Below, piece by piece: positions 1 through 8,489 of a stretch of 64,000 nucleotides of DNA. Below the pieces are notes generated by a model. It had not been told where the DNA came from and searched no databases. It was given only the letters and a program-made list of their open reading frames with translations. The stretch's first letter is position 1, and each line of letters opens with the position of its first letter. A program made the position numbers and the translations under genes. The stretch is from assembly GCA_965112735.1 (NCBI GenBank), contig OZ218958.1, forward strand, positions 2,976,001-3,040,000. Direction: 5' to 3'. The stretch is from Phaeosaccion multiseriatum (Eukaryota; Ochrophyta, other classes).

Positions 1-369
1 GGCCTGCACTTCGATCAGGCTGATTTGGTGCTACCAAGCTCTCTGGAGGAGCTGGAGTTTTCATGGATGTCAGTGCTCAACAGGCCAATCGTTTTCCCTT
101 CTTCGCTGAAGAAGGTCACTTTCGGAGAACACTTCGATCAGGCTGATTTGGTGCTACCAAGCTCTCTGGAGGAGCTGAAGTTTCCATGTTTCTCAGTGTT
201 CAACAGGCCAATCGTTCTTCCCCCCTCGCTGAAGAAGGTCACTTTTGGATCTAGATTCAATCAGCCTGTGGTCCTACCTGCTGGACTGAAGAAGCTTACG
301 GTGGGGAGGAGATGCAGGCTGCCTGCAGATCTACCAGAGGGGCTTCAGGTATACCACCATGCATATTAA
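1..369 (+). CDS. FNIP-repeat protein, 3' end (FNIP0)
   Basis: The frame is open from the first base and ends with TAA at 367-369. It encodes about two and a half pairs of FNIP-type repeats (FNRPIVLPPSLKKVTFG, then QADLVLPSSLEELKF) and the cap found in the other copies (LPAGLKKLTVG ... LPEGLQVYHHAY). The 5' part is outside the window. Here the cap follows a SRFNQPVVLP unit directly, so the 'NGVEEV...MGRDFNLPLDLPPSL' segment of the other copies is missing and this copy is shorter at its C-terminus. The function of FNIP repeats is generally unknown; they form an LRR-like solenoid. Confidence 0.85.
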   Translation, partial: GLHFDQADLVLPSSLEELEFSWMSVLNRPIVFPSSLKKVTFGEHFDQADLVLPSSLEELKFPCFSVFNRPIVLPPSLKKVTFGSRFNQPVVLPAGLKKLTVGRRCRLPADLPEGLQVYHHAY

Positions 370-582
370 TTTTTAAAATGAATAAATATCTTTCAAGCCT
401 ACTAGAATTGTCCCGTGCCGATTTCGACAGTGCACCAACCGCATGGGTACGCGCGGAGGCGAAAGTGAGCCCTGCCATCTTACCCCCCTCCCCCCCACCC
501 CCTCCACTCCTCCCTTCGGCGGCGGTGCGACAACCCAGTGCCTTCTTGGACGATCTTCGTCATCCTCACTGCCTGCCTGCTC

Positions 583-1455
583 TCAGAGTGTCTGCAGGCC
601 CAAGCCTCGACTCGCCCACGCCAAGAGAGAGTCCACGAAGGCTACCACCGTCTGCCGCTGCCGCCACGTGAGGCGCGCCCTCTCTTCCTTGAGCACAAGG
701 GCAATCTCCACGCTCGAAGCTTGACGCTGCTGCTGCTCCACCAACTGTCGCTGCTGGCGCCGGGGCTGACTGTGCTGGAGGCTGTTTGCCGCAGCGGTGC
801 CCTCAGTGGCAGCAGACGGGGCGACGGAGAGGAGCGTCACCAGCAGCAGAATAGGGGCGGCATCGTCCTCGTCTTGCTCGCCGTCCCCGTCCGGGCCTCC
901 CTCAGCCTCGCCATTGCCCGCACCAGCATCAGGGCCACGTGCACCGGCACCATCGTCCCCTCCCGAAGCCGCGGGATGCTCCCCTTCAAACCGCCGCCAT
1001 GGCCCCATGTGCTCCGCCCCTGCCAGACCGCCCGCCCCTACCTCCTCCCCTTGGACCCGGGGCAGCACCAGCAGTTGGTGAGAGCCCACCCTCAGAGCCG
1101 AGTGGGCCGTGCCCCCCTGGGCCACGTGTGTGAACCACGTCCTCCAATCCAGCCCAACGTCGGTGTGCAGGAGCACTTGGAGGCGAGGATCAAGCTTCTC
1201 CAGCAGCACAAGCACGGAGAGAGATTTGAGCAACTCCAGCTCCTGCTGGCTCATGGAGGAGGAGAAGGAGGAGGAGGAGGGGTTGGCGACACCATTGTCC
1301 AGCGTCAAGCCGCCCTCGAAGCCACTGTCACTCCTGGTGCAACTCTCGTCGCTACTGACACTCTTCCAATCTCCTTCTCCTCCCTCCTCCTCCTCCTCCT
1401 TCCTCCTCTCCGTTGGTCCTCTCCACCCCAGCTGGTGTCTGTGCTGCTTCCTCAC
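583..1455 (-). CDS. Hypothetical frame of unit X (T-long, copy X0)
   Basis: A 290-codon frame that I do not recognise. It holds an acidic, Ser-rich stretch, a helix-like segment (SMSQQELELLKSLSVLVLLE), an acidic Gly-rich linker (GEQDEDDAAP) and a Gln/Arg-rich helix ending LAWASRGLGLQTL. No ATG start is evident, so if it is real it is probably the terminal exon of a spliced gene. The opposite strand is also open here, as expected of biased GC-rich sequence, so coding status is uncertain. Its C-terminal third is shared with the tail frames of the Y units. It lies downstream of the VPS35 fragment and tail-to-tail with FNIP0. Confidence 0.35.
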   Translation of the reverse strand: MRKQHRHQLGWRGPTERRKEEEEEGGEGDWKSVSSDESCTRSDSGFEGGLTLDNGVANPSSSSFSSSMSQQELELLKSLSVLVLLEKLDPRLQVLLHTDVGLDWRTWFTHVAQGGTAHSALRVGSHQLLVLPRVQGEEVGAGGLAGAEHMGPWRRFEGEHPAASGGDDGAGARGPDAGAGNGEAEGGPDGDGEQDEDDAAPILLLVTLLSVAPSAATEGTAAANSLQHSQPRRQQRQLVEQQQRQASSVEIALVLKEERARLTWRQRQTVVAFVDSLLAWASRGLGLQTL

Positions 1456-1830
1456 CTGTCCCCGCTGCTACCCCCTCCCCCCCTCTATCCTCCCCTCTCC
1501 CTCCTCCACCTGGTTCAAATCCGGTCAATTATGCACCAGGCTCTCTCCACCTGTCTCCCTGCCGCGAGGGAGCGGGAAAGAGCGGCAACAGCCAAACACA
1601 AGACCAAACAAATGGACGCACAGCCAACGCGCAACCAACCCGTCAAGTAACGTACCCCCCTGGAGAGAGAGCCTCGACTCTGAGGGGCCACAACAAAGAG
1701 TGCACGAATGAATGAGCTTTACAGCTTTCAGTCTAACCCCCCATCCACTGCCACCCCCCGCCGCCGCTCCTTGCACACACACGCACGCACATACACACAC
1801 TCTCTCACACACACACCTATCTGTATGTAC

Positions 1831-1986
1831 CTTGGGCATCTCCCGCTTGTCGAAGTACACGTATTGGTTGATGATCTCCGTGAAGAGCTGTGCGTGGACT
1901 CCGCTGAGCGCACACGTCGGCGATGTTGAGAGAGCATGGCAAGCACTCCAGCACACGCCGGCAGTCGTGGTAGTCTGAACCGCCAT
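1831..1986 (-). pseudogene. VPS35: VPS35 C-terminal exon fragment (copy X0)
   Basis: On the minus strand one frame reads RRVLECLPCSLNIADVC and the next reads HAQLFTEIINQYVYFDKRE. Together these match the near-C-terminal helices of the retromer subunit VPS35 (pattern RVLECL..ALKIA..C ... QLFIEILNRYIYFYEK). The two halves are in different frames (a 1-base shift near 1915), so the piece cannot be translated as VPS35. It is bounded by AG at 1987-1988 and GT at 1829-1830, as an exon would be. No other VPS35 exons are visible nearby. The same lesion occurs in copy X1, so the piece was already broken before it was duplicated. Confidence 0.7.
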
Positions 1987-1994
1987 CTGAGGGG

Positions 1995-2200
1995 CGGAAG
2001 GGGAGAGGAGGGGGAGAGAGAGGAGAGGAGAGGAGAGGAGAGGAGAGGAGAGGAGATGAGACGAGATGAGAGGAGAGGAGAAGAGACGAGAGGAAAGGAG
2101 AGGAGAGGACAGGTAAGAAGAGGATAGGAGAGGACAGGAGGGGGGAGGAGAGGACGGGAGAGGAGAGGAGGTTAGCGGGGGGGAGGAGAGGAGGTAAGCG
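1995..2200. repeat. GGAGA/GAGAG low-complexity purine tract
   Basis: About 200 bases of almost pure purine on the + strand, mainly (GGAGA)n with interruptions. It lies between the VPS35 and SMC4 fragments. The equivalent tracts at 18,045-18,220 and 42,285-42,460 differ in length and interruptions. The third one sits at the deletion junction that truncates ANK5. Confidence 0.9.
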
Positions 2201-2347
2201 GGGGGGTTGGGGACGGCAGAGGATAGGCGAGGACCGGCGTACAGCAACAGGGAGCAAACAAGAAGAACATTGACCATCGATGGCCGTCAAGAGAGAAGCG
2301 CACACACACACACACACACATACACACAGACAGAGAGGCGCACGCAC

Positions 2348-3200
2348 CTTCTTCTCGATCCGCTCGAGTCCCGCGAGCGTCTTGTCCGCACCTGCCTGCG
2401 TCGGCCTGATCTCGGCGCGCAGCCGGTTGGGCTTAGTGGCGTCTTCCTGCCACCTGAGAAGGTCAGGGGGGGGAGTGAGGGAGTGAGGAAGTGAGTGAGC
2501 TGGCTGCAGCTGGAGCTGGAGGGAGGGCCAGCATGTTCACGCCCTCCGATCCTACTCAACTCCTTCCAACCCCGCCCCCCCCCAACGCACACCCCCACAC
2601 ACACACCAAGCTCTGCTCGCTCTCATTCCCCCTCCTTTACCTGCTCGCCCTCCTCCTCCTTCTACGCACCGAAGACGAGGGGTGACTGATGGTAACTTGG
2701 GCATTGGTCTTCGTTCTACCCCCTCCGAAGTGTCCACCCCTCCCAGCAGCAGCTGTAGCGTGGGCATCCGCGTAGTGAGCTGCTTCTGCCTCTGCCCCAG
2801 CCTACTGACCTCATCATCCGCCGCTGTGCTCCCTCACGCTGCCCAAAGCGCCTGCCTGACCCCTGCCCGGCCTGCCTCCCCTGCACGCCACGGTTGTCGG
2901 GGCATCGAGGTCCTTGGACACTTTGGTGTTCCTGAGGCCGAGGTACAAGGCGGGGAGGAAGCGCTGGTCCGACGACCGCACCACGTCCAAGAGTCGAGGG
3001 CGGTTCCGCTCTGCCGCACTTCGGGGCGTGAAAGGGCCTGTCCATGCTCTCTGTGAGGTGTCCCAGCCGCTCCCGTACAATGAGTGGTGCCCTCCCGAGC
3101 TTTCCGCTGCAGGAGCTCCATGCACGCCTCTCCCCCACAATGAAGTCGATTTGGCGCTGTGTACGGACATGGAAACACAGCACCGACTGCTCCACATTGA
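2348..3200 (-). pseudogene. SMC4: SMC4 (condensin) hinge and coiled-coil fragment (copy X0)
   Basis: Reading the minus strand downward, pieces in successive frames follow the order of SMC4: QIDFIV (hinge), ACMELLQRK, LGRAPLIVRERLGHL, then RLLDVVRSSDQRFLPALYLG and LRNTKVSKDLDAPTTVA (hinge exit), then coiled coil VSRLGQRQKQLTTRMPTLQ (about 2735-2800). A last exon-like block (2348-2453) reads NRLRAEIRPTQAGADKTLAGL. SMC4 has the equivalent 'PRLFDLVK...AFYFALRDTLVA..LDQATRVAY' here. The hinge runs through all three frames, and the conserved stretch expected next (RRWRVVTL..GQ) is lost. ATPase head regions are absent. It is a non-functional gene piece carried in each X unit. Confidence 0.72.
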
Positions 3201-3273
3201 TCGTCCGCCGCTGAGTCCCTCCACCTCGCTCTCCGAGCACGAGAGGCCATACACATACACGTCTTCTGGCTCC

Positions 3274-4728
3274 TCAGTTCTCGCAGTCGCAGGGGTGCCC
3301 ATTGGCATGCACCCACTGCTTGATCTCCTCAAGGACACTGCCCCTGACGTCCCACTGTTCACCAGCTTCCTCCTCCTCTCTCCTGATGACCTCTGGACAG
3401 ACACTCCCATCCCACGGACAGCCCACCTCTTCGGAGCGGAGCCACTGCAGCATTTCCAGGCTCTTGCCTCCTTCAAGTGCCGCTCTGCATACGTCAGGGG
3501 TCCAATCACAGAACTCACGCGCGTTGGCATGCAGCCACCGCAGAGCGTCGAAATGGCCGAGAAGGGCAGCAGTCCGAGCTCCCCTCCTCCAATGGCCGAA
3601 AAGGGCAGCCTTCCGAGCTCCCTTCCTCCACCAACTGCCCTCCTCCGCTCCCTCCAGCTCAGCCCTGACCTTGGGATTGTTCAGCAGCCATGCCAGCGCA
3701 GAGATGTGCCCATAATGAATAGCACAGAGCCACACATACTCATCAAAGGGGGCGTTCACGTCATCCGACAGAAGCCACTCCAGCAGTTGCAAGTCCCCCC
3801 TCCCCGCAGCAACATTGCAGACCTCCACATTCCACGGGCATTTCCCCTCCTTGGTGTCAGCCGAGTCCTCTGAGCGCAGCCACTTGAGCACATGCAGGCT
3901 GTGCCGCTCGTTTCTCGATGCCCCTTCGCACACCTCCTCATCCCAGGGACAGCCCATGTGATGAAGGGCCTTGCACATGCTCACATCTCCATACTGAGCA
4001 GCGGCCCTGAATGTTTCGACTGTAAGCTCGTAGCCGTGCCTCCTAGCCCAGTACACACGATCGATGGAGGCAACTACACTTGCTTGGCTCGTCGTGGCTA
4101 CGTGTTCCACGATGTAGTACCCCCTCCACGCCTTGCACACCGTCGCCACGAAAGCGTACTCCCCCTTTCCCACGAGGTCCATCACCTTTCCATACACTTC
4201 CTCCATACCAAAGGCGCTCGCACAGGCGGCCGAGCCAGGAAGGGGAAGTCGATGAGATGTAGCACGTCCAATGGTTCCACTCTCTCCGCCGGAGGTCGAA
4301 CGTCGCCGCTTGCTTCCCCCCCTCCTCTCTCTCCCTGCCTTCCCCTCCTCCACCTCAGCGTCCGGATTGTGGGGGCCGCGGCTTCTGGGCGCTGCTGAGG
4401 GTTGTACTTCGAGGCGGAGGAGGATCAGTTCCTTCTCTCTCTCCAGCGCCCTCTCTTTTCTCTTCTCGTCTAATAACTTTGCCTCCTTCTCCATCTCGCG
4501 TAACTTCTCGTCCCTCTCGTGAACCTCCATTCTCATTTGCTTCTTCTCCTCTCTCAAAGCTTGGAGGTGCATCAACAGCTCCTTCCTCACCCCCTCCCTC
4601 TCACCATCCGCTGCTGGTGCTGCTCCTCCCAAGCTCAGCGCCAGGTAGCTGCCCTGCGCGCTCAACGCCTGCTCCACTGCCTCCTCCTTCCTACTCACTG
4701 TTGCGATACATGCATGTATGTCCTCCAT
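3274..4728 (-). CDS. F-box-like/ankyrin repeat protein ANK1 (type X)
   Basis: A single-exon gene of 484 residues from the ATG at 4728-4726 (MEDIHACIATVSRKEEAVEQ). Residues 1-120 form a charged coiled coil (EEKKQMRMEVHERDEKLREM). Next come a basic/acidic linker with a possible nuclear signal (GGSKRRRS) and an F-box-like helix pair (GMEEVYGKVMDLVGKGEYAF, VCKAWRGYY). About seven degenerate ankyrin units of the 'GCPWDEEVC...SLHVLKWLRSED' kind follow, ending HANGHPCDCEN. In known families, F-box/ankyrin proteins are often substrate adaptors of ubiquitin ligases; that role is inferred here. A 39-bp tandem duplication (3552-3630) inserts 13 residues. The gene is head-to-head with FNIP1. Confidence 0.85.
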   Translation of the reverse strand: MEDIHACIATVSRKEEAVEQALSAQGSYLALSLGGAAPAADGEREGVRKELLMHLQALREEKKQMRMEVHERDEKLREMEKEAKLLDEKRKERALEREKELILLRLEVQPSAAPRSRGPHNPDAEVEEGKAGRERRGGSKRRRSTSGGESGTIGRATSHRLPLPGSAACASAFGMEEVYGKVMDLVGKGEYAFVATVCKAWRGYYIVEHVATTSQASVVASIDRVYWARRHGYELTVETFRAAAQYGDVSMCKALHHMGCPWDEEVCEGASRNERHSLHVLKWLRSEDSADTKEGKCPWNVEVCNVAAGRGDLQLLEWLLSDDVNAPFDEYVWLCAIHYGHISALAWLLNNPKVRAELEGAEEGSWWRKGARKAALFGHWRRGARTAALLGHFDALRWLHANAREFCDWTPDVCRAALEGGKSLEMLQWLRSEEVGCPWDGSVCPEVIRREEEEAGEQWDVRGSVLEEIKQWVHANGHPCDCEN

Positions 4729-4990
4729 GATGGAATCGTAAGACAAAAAGGCCGATTGTTTGTTGCCCCCCCCTCTTGCTTCCAGCCCTCGGAGCTGTGA
4801 GCCCTCTACGAACCTAGCACCAACACGTCAAGTCAAATCAGAAATTTCAAATTTCGAAATTTCGAAATTTCATCAGTCGGTCTACACCACTGATTATAAG
4901 TATCGCAGAGACGCTGGAAAGGGGGAAGGAGAGAGAGAGAGTACATTGAAGGGCCGAAGGAAGGGAAGAAGGGGGGGGGGGGGGAATGTG
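4729..4990. promoter_or_regulatory. Bidirectional intergenic region ANK1/FNIP1
   Basis: These 262 bases separate the two divergent start codons and must hold both 5' UTRs and promoters. From 4839 to 4871 there are overlapping copies of the palindromic word GAAATTTC, giving GAAATTTCGAAATTTC-like repeats. The conserved stretch CAGTCGGTCTACACCAC (about 4873-4892) follows, then a purine-rich leader ending in a G run just before the FNIP1 ATG. No TATA box is obvious. The same layout recurs at 20,780-21,022 and 45,046-45,293. Confidence 0.6.
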
Positions 4991-6622
4991 ATGGAAGAAA
5001 GCCATGAAGAGACTGGTGGAGCGGGGGGAAATTTGCCAGAGCGCACCAGTCTCAGCAGCAGCGGGCCGGCGGCATTGAGGGTGGTTGCTGGCCGTGTTTC
5101 GAACAAGGCTCTGTGGGGCGTATGCAAGGAGGTCGACAAGTTAACCTCCCGCGGATTGGTGATCAACGCCGACATGCCCCAAGCTATCCAGTCGCGTGTG
5201 CTGAGCATGCTGAAGCAGCAGCAGCAGCGGGAGCGCGAGGAGACTCAACGCCTTGCTGCGGCTTCCTCTCCTCCTCCCGCCTCCATGCAGGGAAGACATG
5301 CCGGGGAAGGGCTTCGAAGGTCAGGGAGGATTAGGGCGAGGCAGCCGGACCATGGTATGGCGGGCTCCTTTCGCGTCAAGGCGGTGCGCCTCGGCATCCA
5401 ATATCAAGACGCTGACGAGCTGACTCCTGCTGATGGGGCTCTTGCTGTCAAAGTGTTGGCACTGCTGCCACTCTTGGTCAAGCGTGTGGGGTTTTCGGAG
5501 TTCTTCGATGCGTGCCGCGTTGTTGTACCGAGCGGCGTGGAGGAGGTGGAGTTTGCACGGGACTCAAGGTTCAACAGGCCAATCGTTCTCCCTTCCTCGC
5601 TGAAGAAAGTGAATTTTGGAGAACACTTCAATCAGGCTGATTTGGTGCTACCAAGCTCTCTGGAGGAGGTGGAGTTTTCAAGCCTCTCAAGGTTCAACAG
5701 GCCAGTCGTTCTCCCCCCCTCGCTGAAGAAGGTCACTTTTGGAGAACACTTCGATCAAGCTGATTTGGTGCTACCAAGCTCTCTGGAGGAGCTGGAATTT
5801 GTATGGAACTCATTGTTCAACAGGCCAATCGTTCTTCCCCCCTCGCTGAAGAAGGTCACTTTTGGAAAAGACTTCGATCAGGCTGGTTTGGTGCTACCAA
5901 GCTCTCTGGAGGAGCTGGAGTTTGCATGGAACTCAAACTTCAACAGGCCAATCGCTCTGCCTTCCTCGCTGAAGAAGGTCACTTTTGGAGAACACTTCGA
6001 TCAGGCTGATTTGGTGCTACCAAACTCTCTGGAGGAGCTGGATTTATGGGACTCAAGGTTCAACATGCCAATCGCTCTCCCGTCCTCGCTGAAGAAGGTC
6101 GCTTTTGGAGATTGCTTCGATCATGCTGATTTGGTGCTACCAAGCTCTCTGGAGGTGCTGGAGTTTTCAGAGGAGTCATTGTTCGACAGGCCTATCGTTC
6201 TCCCTTCCTCGCTGAAGAAGGTCACTTTTGGAGAGTTCTTCGATCAGGCTGATTTGGTGCTACCAAGCTCTCTGGAGGTGCTGGAGTTTCCATGGATCTC
6301 AGAGTTCAACAGGCCAATCGTTCTTCCCCCGTCGCTGAAGGAGGTCACTTTTGGAGGTGGATTTAATCAGCATGTGGTCCTTCCCAATGGTGTGGAGGAG
6401 GTGGAAATGGGGCGTGACTTTAACCTCCCCCTGGACCTCCCTCCCTCTCTGCGGGCTCTTACACTGAGTCCTGTATACTCCTGCCCTCTTCCGAGCCTAC
6501 CTGCTGGGCTGAAGAAGCTTACGGTGGGGGTGGGGTACCCGCTGCCTGCAGATCTACCCGAGGGGCTTCAGGTACACGACCATAACTTTGAAGGATTAAT
6601 CACTACTTTTCAAGTCTACTAG
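4991..6622 (+). CDS. FNIP-repeat protein FNIP1
   Basis: 543 residues in one exon. The start is the ATG at 4991, giving MEESHEETGGAGG; the frame is open further upstream but only through low-complexity leader. Residues 28-75 (ALRVVAGRVSNKALWGVCKE ...) form a helical N-terminal domain kept in all copies, followed by a Gln/Arg/Glu-rich segment, a basic patch (GLRRSGRIRARQ, about 107-118) and a hydrophobic helix (LAVKVLALLPLLVKRVGF) just before the repeats. From about residue 182 there are seven 46-residue double repeats (FNRPIVLPSSLKKVTFG + F-DQADLVLPSSLEELEF), then a cap. FNIP repeats are LRR-like and are known from slime moulds, giant viruses and some algae. Variable residues sit at fixed positions. 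Partner and function are unknown. Confidence 0.87.
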   Translation: MEESHEETGGAGGNLPERTSLSSSGPAALRVVAGRVSNKALWGVCKEVDKLTSRGLVINADMPQAIQSRVLSMLKQQQQREREETQRLAAASSPPPASMQGRHAGEGLRRSGRIRARQPDHGMAGSFRVKAVRLGIQYQDADELTPADGALAVKVLALLPLLVKRVGFSEFFDACRVVVPSGVEEVEFARDSRFNRPIVLPSSLKKVNFGEHFNQADLVLPSSLEEVEFSSLSRFNRPVVLPPSLKKVTFGEHFDQADLVLPSSLEELEFVWNSLFNRPIVLPPSLKKVTFGKDFDQAGLVLPSSLEELEFAWNSNFNRPIALPSSLKKVTFGEHFDQADLVLPNSLEELDLWDSRFNMPIALPSSLKKVAFGDCFDHADLVLPSSLEVLEFSEESLFDRPIVLPSSLKKVTFGEFFDQADLVLPSSLEVLEFPWISEFNRPIVLPPSLKEVTFGGGFNQHVVLPNGVEEVEMGRDFNLPLDLPPSLRALTLSPVYSCPLPSLPAGLKKLTVGVGYPLPADLPEGLQVHDHNFEGLITTFQVY

Positions 6623-6796
6623 AATGTCCCGTGCCGATTTCGACAGTGTACCAACCGCATGGGTCCGCGGGAGCGGAGGCGAAAGTAAGCCCTGCTAACC
6701 TGCCCCACCCACCCCCTCCACTCCTCCCTTCGGCTGCGGTGCGACAACCCAGTGCCTTCTTGGACTATCTCCCTCATCCACACTGCCTGCCTGCTC

Positions 6797-7330
6797 TCAG
6801 AGTGTCTGCAGTCCCAAGCCTCGACTCGCCCAGGCCAAGAGAGAGTCCACGAAGGCTGCCACCGTCCGCCGCTGCCGCCACGTGAGGCGCGCCCTCTCTT
6901 CCTTGAGCACAAGGGCAATCTCCACGCTCGAAGCTTGACGCCGCTGCTGTACCACCAACTGTCGCTGCTGGCGCCGGAGCTGACTGTGCTGGAGGCTGTT
7001 TGCCGCAGCGGTGCCCTCAGTGGCAGCAGACGGGGCGACGGAGAGGAGTGTCACCAGCAGCAGAATAGGGGCGGCATCGTCCTCGTCTTGCTCGCCGTCC
7101 CCGTCCGGGCCTCCCTCAGCCTCGCCATTGCCCGCACCAGCATCAGGGCCACGCGCACCCGCACCATCGTCCCCTCCTCTCCAAGCCGCCACCGCCGCTG
7201 CTGTTGTACCACCAACTGCTAGTGGTGCTTGAGGCTGCCCAATGTACACACCTGCCACTGTGCCCTTTTCCCAAGCGGGATAGCACGTTGGTGATACAGC
7301 AAATGCTGCGAGCCCACCCTCGACGGTCAG
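6797..7330 (-). CDS. Tail frame of unit Y (T-short, copy Y1)
   Basis: An open minus-strand frame. Its C-terminal part (GPDAGAGNGEAEGGPDGDGE ... SSVEIALVLKEERARL ... LAWASRGLGLQTL) matches T-long, and its N-terminal part (ELTVEGGLAPFAVSPTC, AGVYIGQPQAPLAVGG) is unique to Y units. No ATG start is clear. Copies Y2 and Y4 carry in-frame TAG codons, which argues that the frame is not under strong selection, or that this is 3' UTR of the coiled-coil gene. I do not recognise a family. Confidence 0.25.
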   Translation of the reverse strand: MTVEGGLAAFAVSPTCYPAWEKGTVAGVYIGQPQAPLAVGGTTAAAVAAWRGGDDGAGARGPDAGAGNGEAEGGPDGDGEQDEDDAAPILLLVTLLSVAPSAATEGTAAANSLQHSQLRRQQRQLVVQQRRQASSVEIALVLKEERARLTWRQRRTVAAFVDSLLAWASRGLGLQTL

Positions 7331-7529
7331 CTCCTCCTCCTCTGACTCTTTGCTCTCTCAGAGGAGCCGCAGCAAACAGTCCTACGGGGCGCTCTCCCTC
7401 CAACACCTACACCCATCCACCGAGCCACATACACATGGACGGTGCGCGGCTCCAAAACATCGTGCGACCACACCCCAAACCGAAAGAGGACGAGACTGAG
7501 TCAAGTACGCCTCCCCCACCCCGCCGGCG

Positions 7530-7530
7530 C

Positions 7531-7561
<31 letters not shown>

Positions 7562-7605
7562 TCAGGATCAGGATCAGGATCAGGAGCAGGATCAGGAGCA
7601 GGAGG
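7530..7605. repeat. (AGGAGC/AGGATC)n hexamer tract
   Basis: A repeat of AGCAGG/ATCAGG hexamers between the tail frame and the last exon of CC1. Counterparts at about 23,580-23,645, 36,120-36,185 and 47,805-47,905 differ in unit number and shift any frame read through them, so it is more likely untranslated than coding. Confidence 0.8.
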
Positions 7606-7696
7606 AAGGCTCGCTCCGTCAGAGGCTCGCCTTGCATCTAGCGTCCAACGCTGGAAGCGGCACTGGCTGTAACTGTTTTGAAACTGTTCAAGTCCG

Positions 7697-8442
7697 TCAC
7701 CAGGGGGGGCGAGTCATGGACATGGTGGCTTGTCCGGCGTCCACCGCTCCGACGGCGGCCTTCTTGAGACGCAACCCTCGCCCCACAAAGAGAGACCCGG
7801 CCACAGACAGGGTGGAGTCAGCCTGTGACATCACAGGTATTGCACACAAGAGTAAGTCAAGCGTAGAGCTGTAGAGTGTAGCATGATAGCGTTTAGGTTA
7901 GAGCCATACGCACGTACACACACACACACGCGCGCGCGCGCGCGCTCGCACATTGGTGTGGTACTCAGTCAGCCAGTCAGTTGGTCAAGTCAGTCAGTCA
8001 GTCAGTCAGTCAGTGGCTTCAATGGCTGAGTAATTCAGTTGGTGGCTGAGTCAGTCAGTCAGTCAGTCAGTCAGTCAGTCAGTGGCTGAGTAATTCAGTT
8101 GGTAGCTGAGTCAGTCAGTGCGTCATCAGACAGGGAGGTACACATTTGGACCGGTAGATAGGCCAATGGAGGGAGAGAGAGGTGGGGGGGGGGGGGGGTG
8201 GACTGGCAGGCACAGAACCACACAAGAGGATGTGTACTGGGGAGGCACTCACATAGGCCTGAGGTGTCCACTTGTTAGCCTTCGTAGCGCCACTGCTGGC
8301 AGGGTCGATTGCTCCCTCTGCAAAGGGAGAACCGACAGGGGGTGAGGGGCGTGAGGGGGGTGGGTGGGTGGGTGTACTTGTCACAAGCAGGTTCAGCTCG
8401 GTGCACTTGCACAGAGAATGTGAGAGAGAGAGAGAGAAAGAC

Positions 8443-8489
<47 letters not shown>

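Noticed and set aside
538-1650. 370-codon + strand frame across the T-long region
   Set aside because: It overlaps the minus-strand frame, has no recognisable domain and ends in low-complexity Leu/Pro sequence; neither strand is proven coding.
1831-3200. A working VPS35 or SMC4 gene
   Set aside because: Only fragments are present, with frameshifts shared by the duplicate copies and without the ATPase head of SMC4 or the rest of VPS35.
2914-3873. Long + strand frames antisense to the ankyrin genes (also 13,494-14,279 and 18,520-19,766)
   Set aside because: They mirror the codon pattern of the minus-strand ankyrin and SMC4 sequences, are Ser/Pro/Leu-rich, and lack any family resemblance; treated as shadows.
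4760-4990. Extended N-terminus of FNIP1 from upstream non-ATG codons
   Set aside because: The extension reads through the AT-rich palindromes and purine leader, differs between copies, and the conserved ATG gives MEES in all of them.
3274-6622. Giant-virus insertion, because FNIP and ankyrin repeats are common in such viruses
   Set aside because: No viral core genes are present, neighbours are spliced eukaryotic genes, and composition of these genes matches the surroundings.
7632-7874. Conserved + strand 80-codon frame (GSGTGCNCFETVQVRHQG) repeated in all Y units
   Set aside because: It overlaps the last exon of the coiled-coil gene on the other strand; its conservation is explained by that exon.
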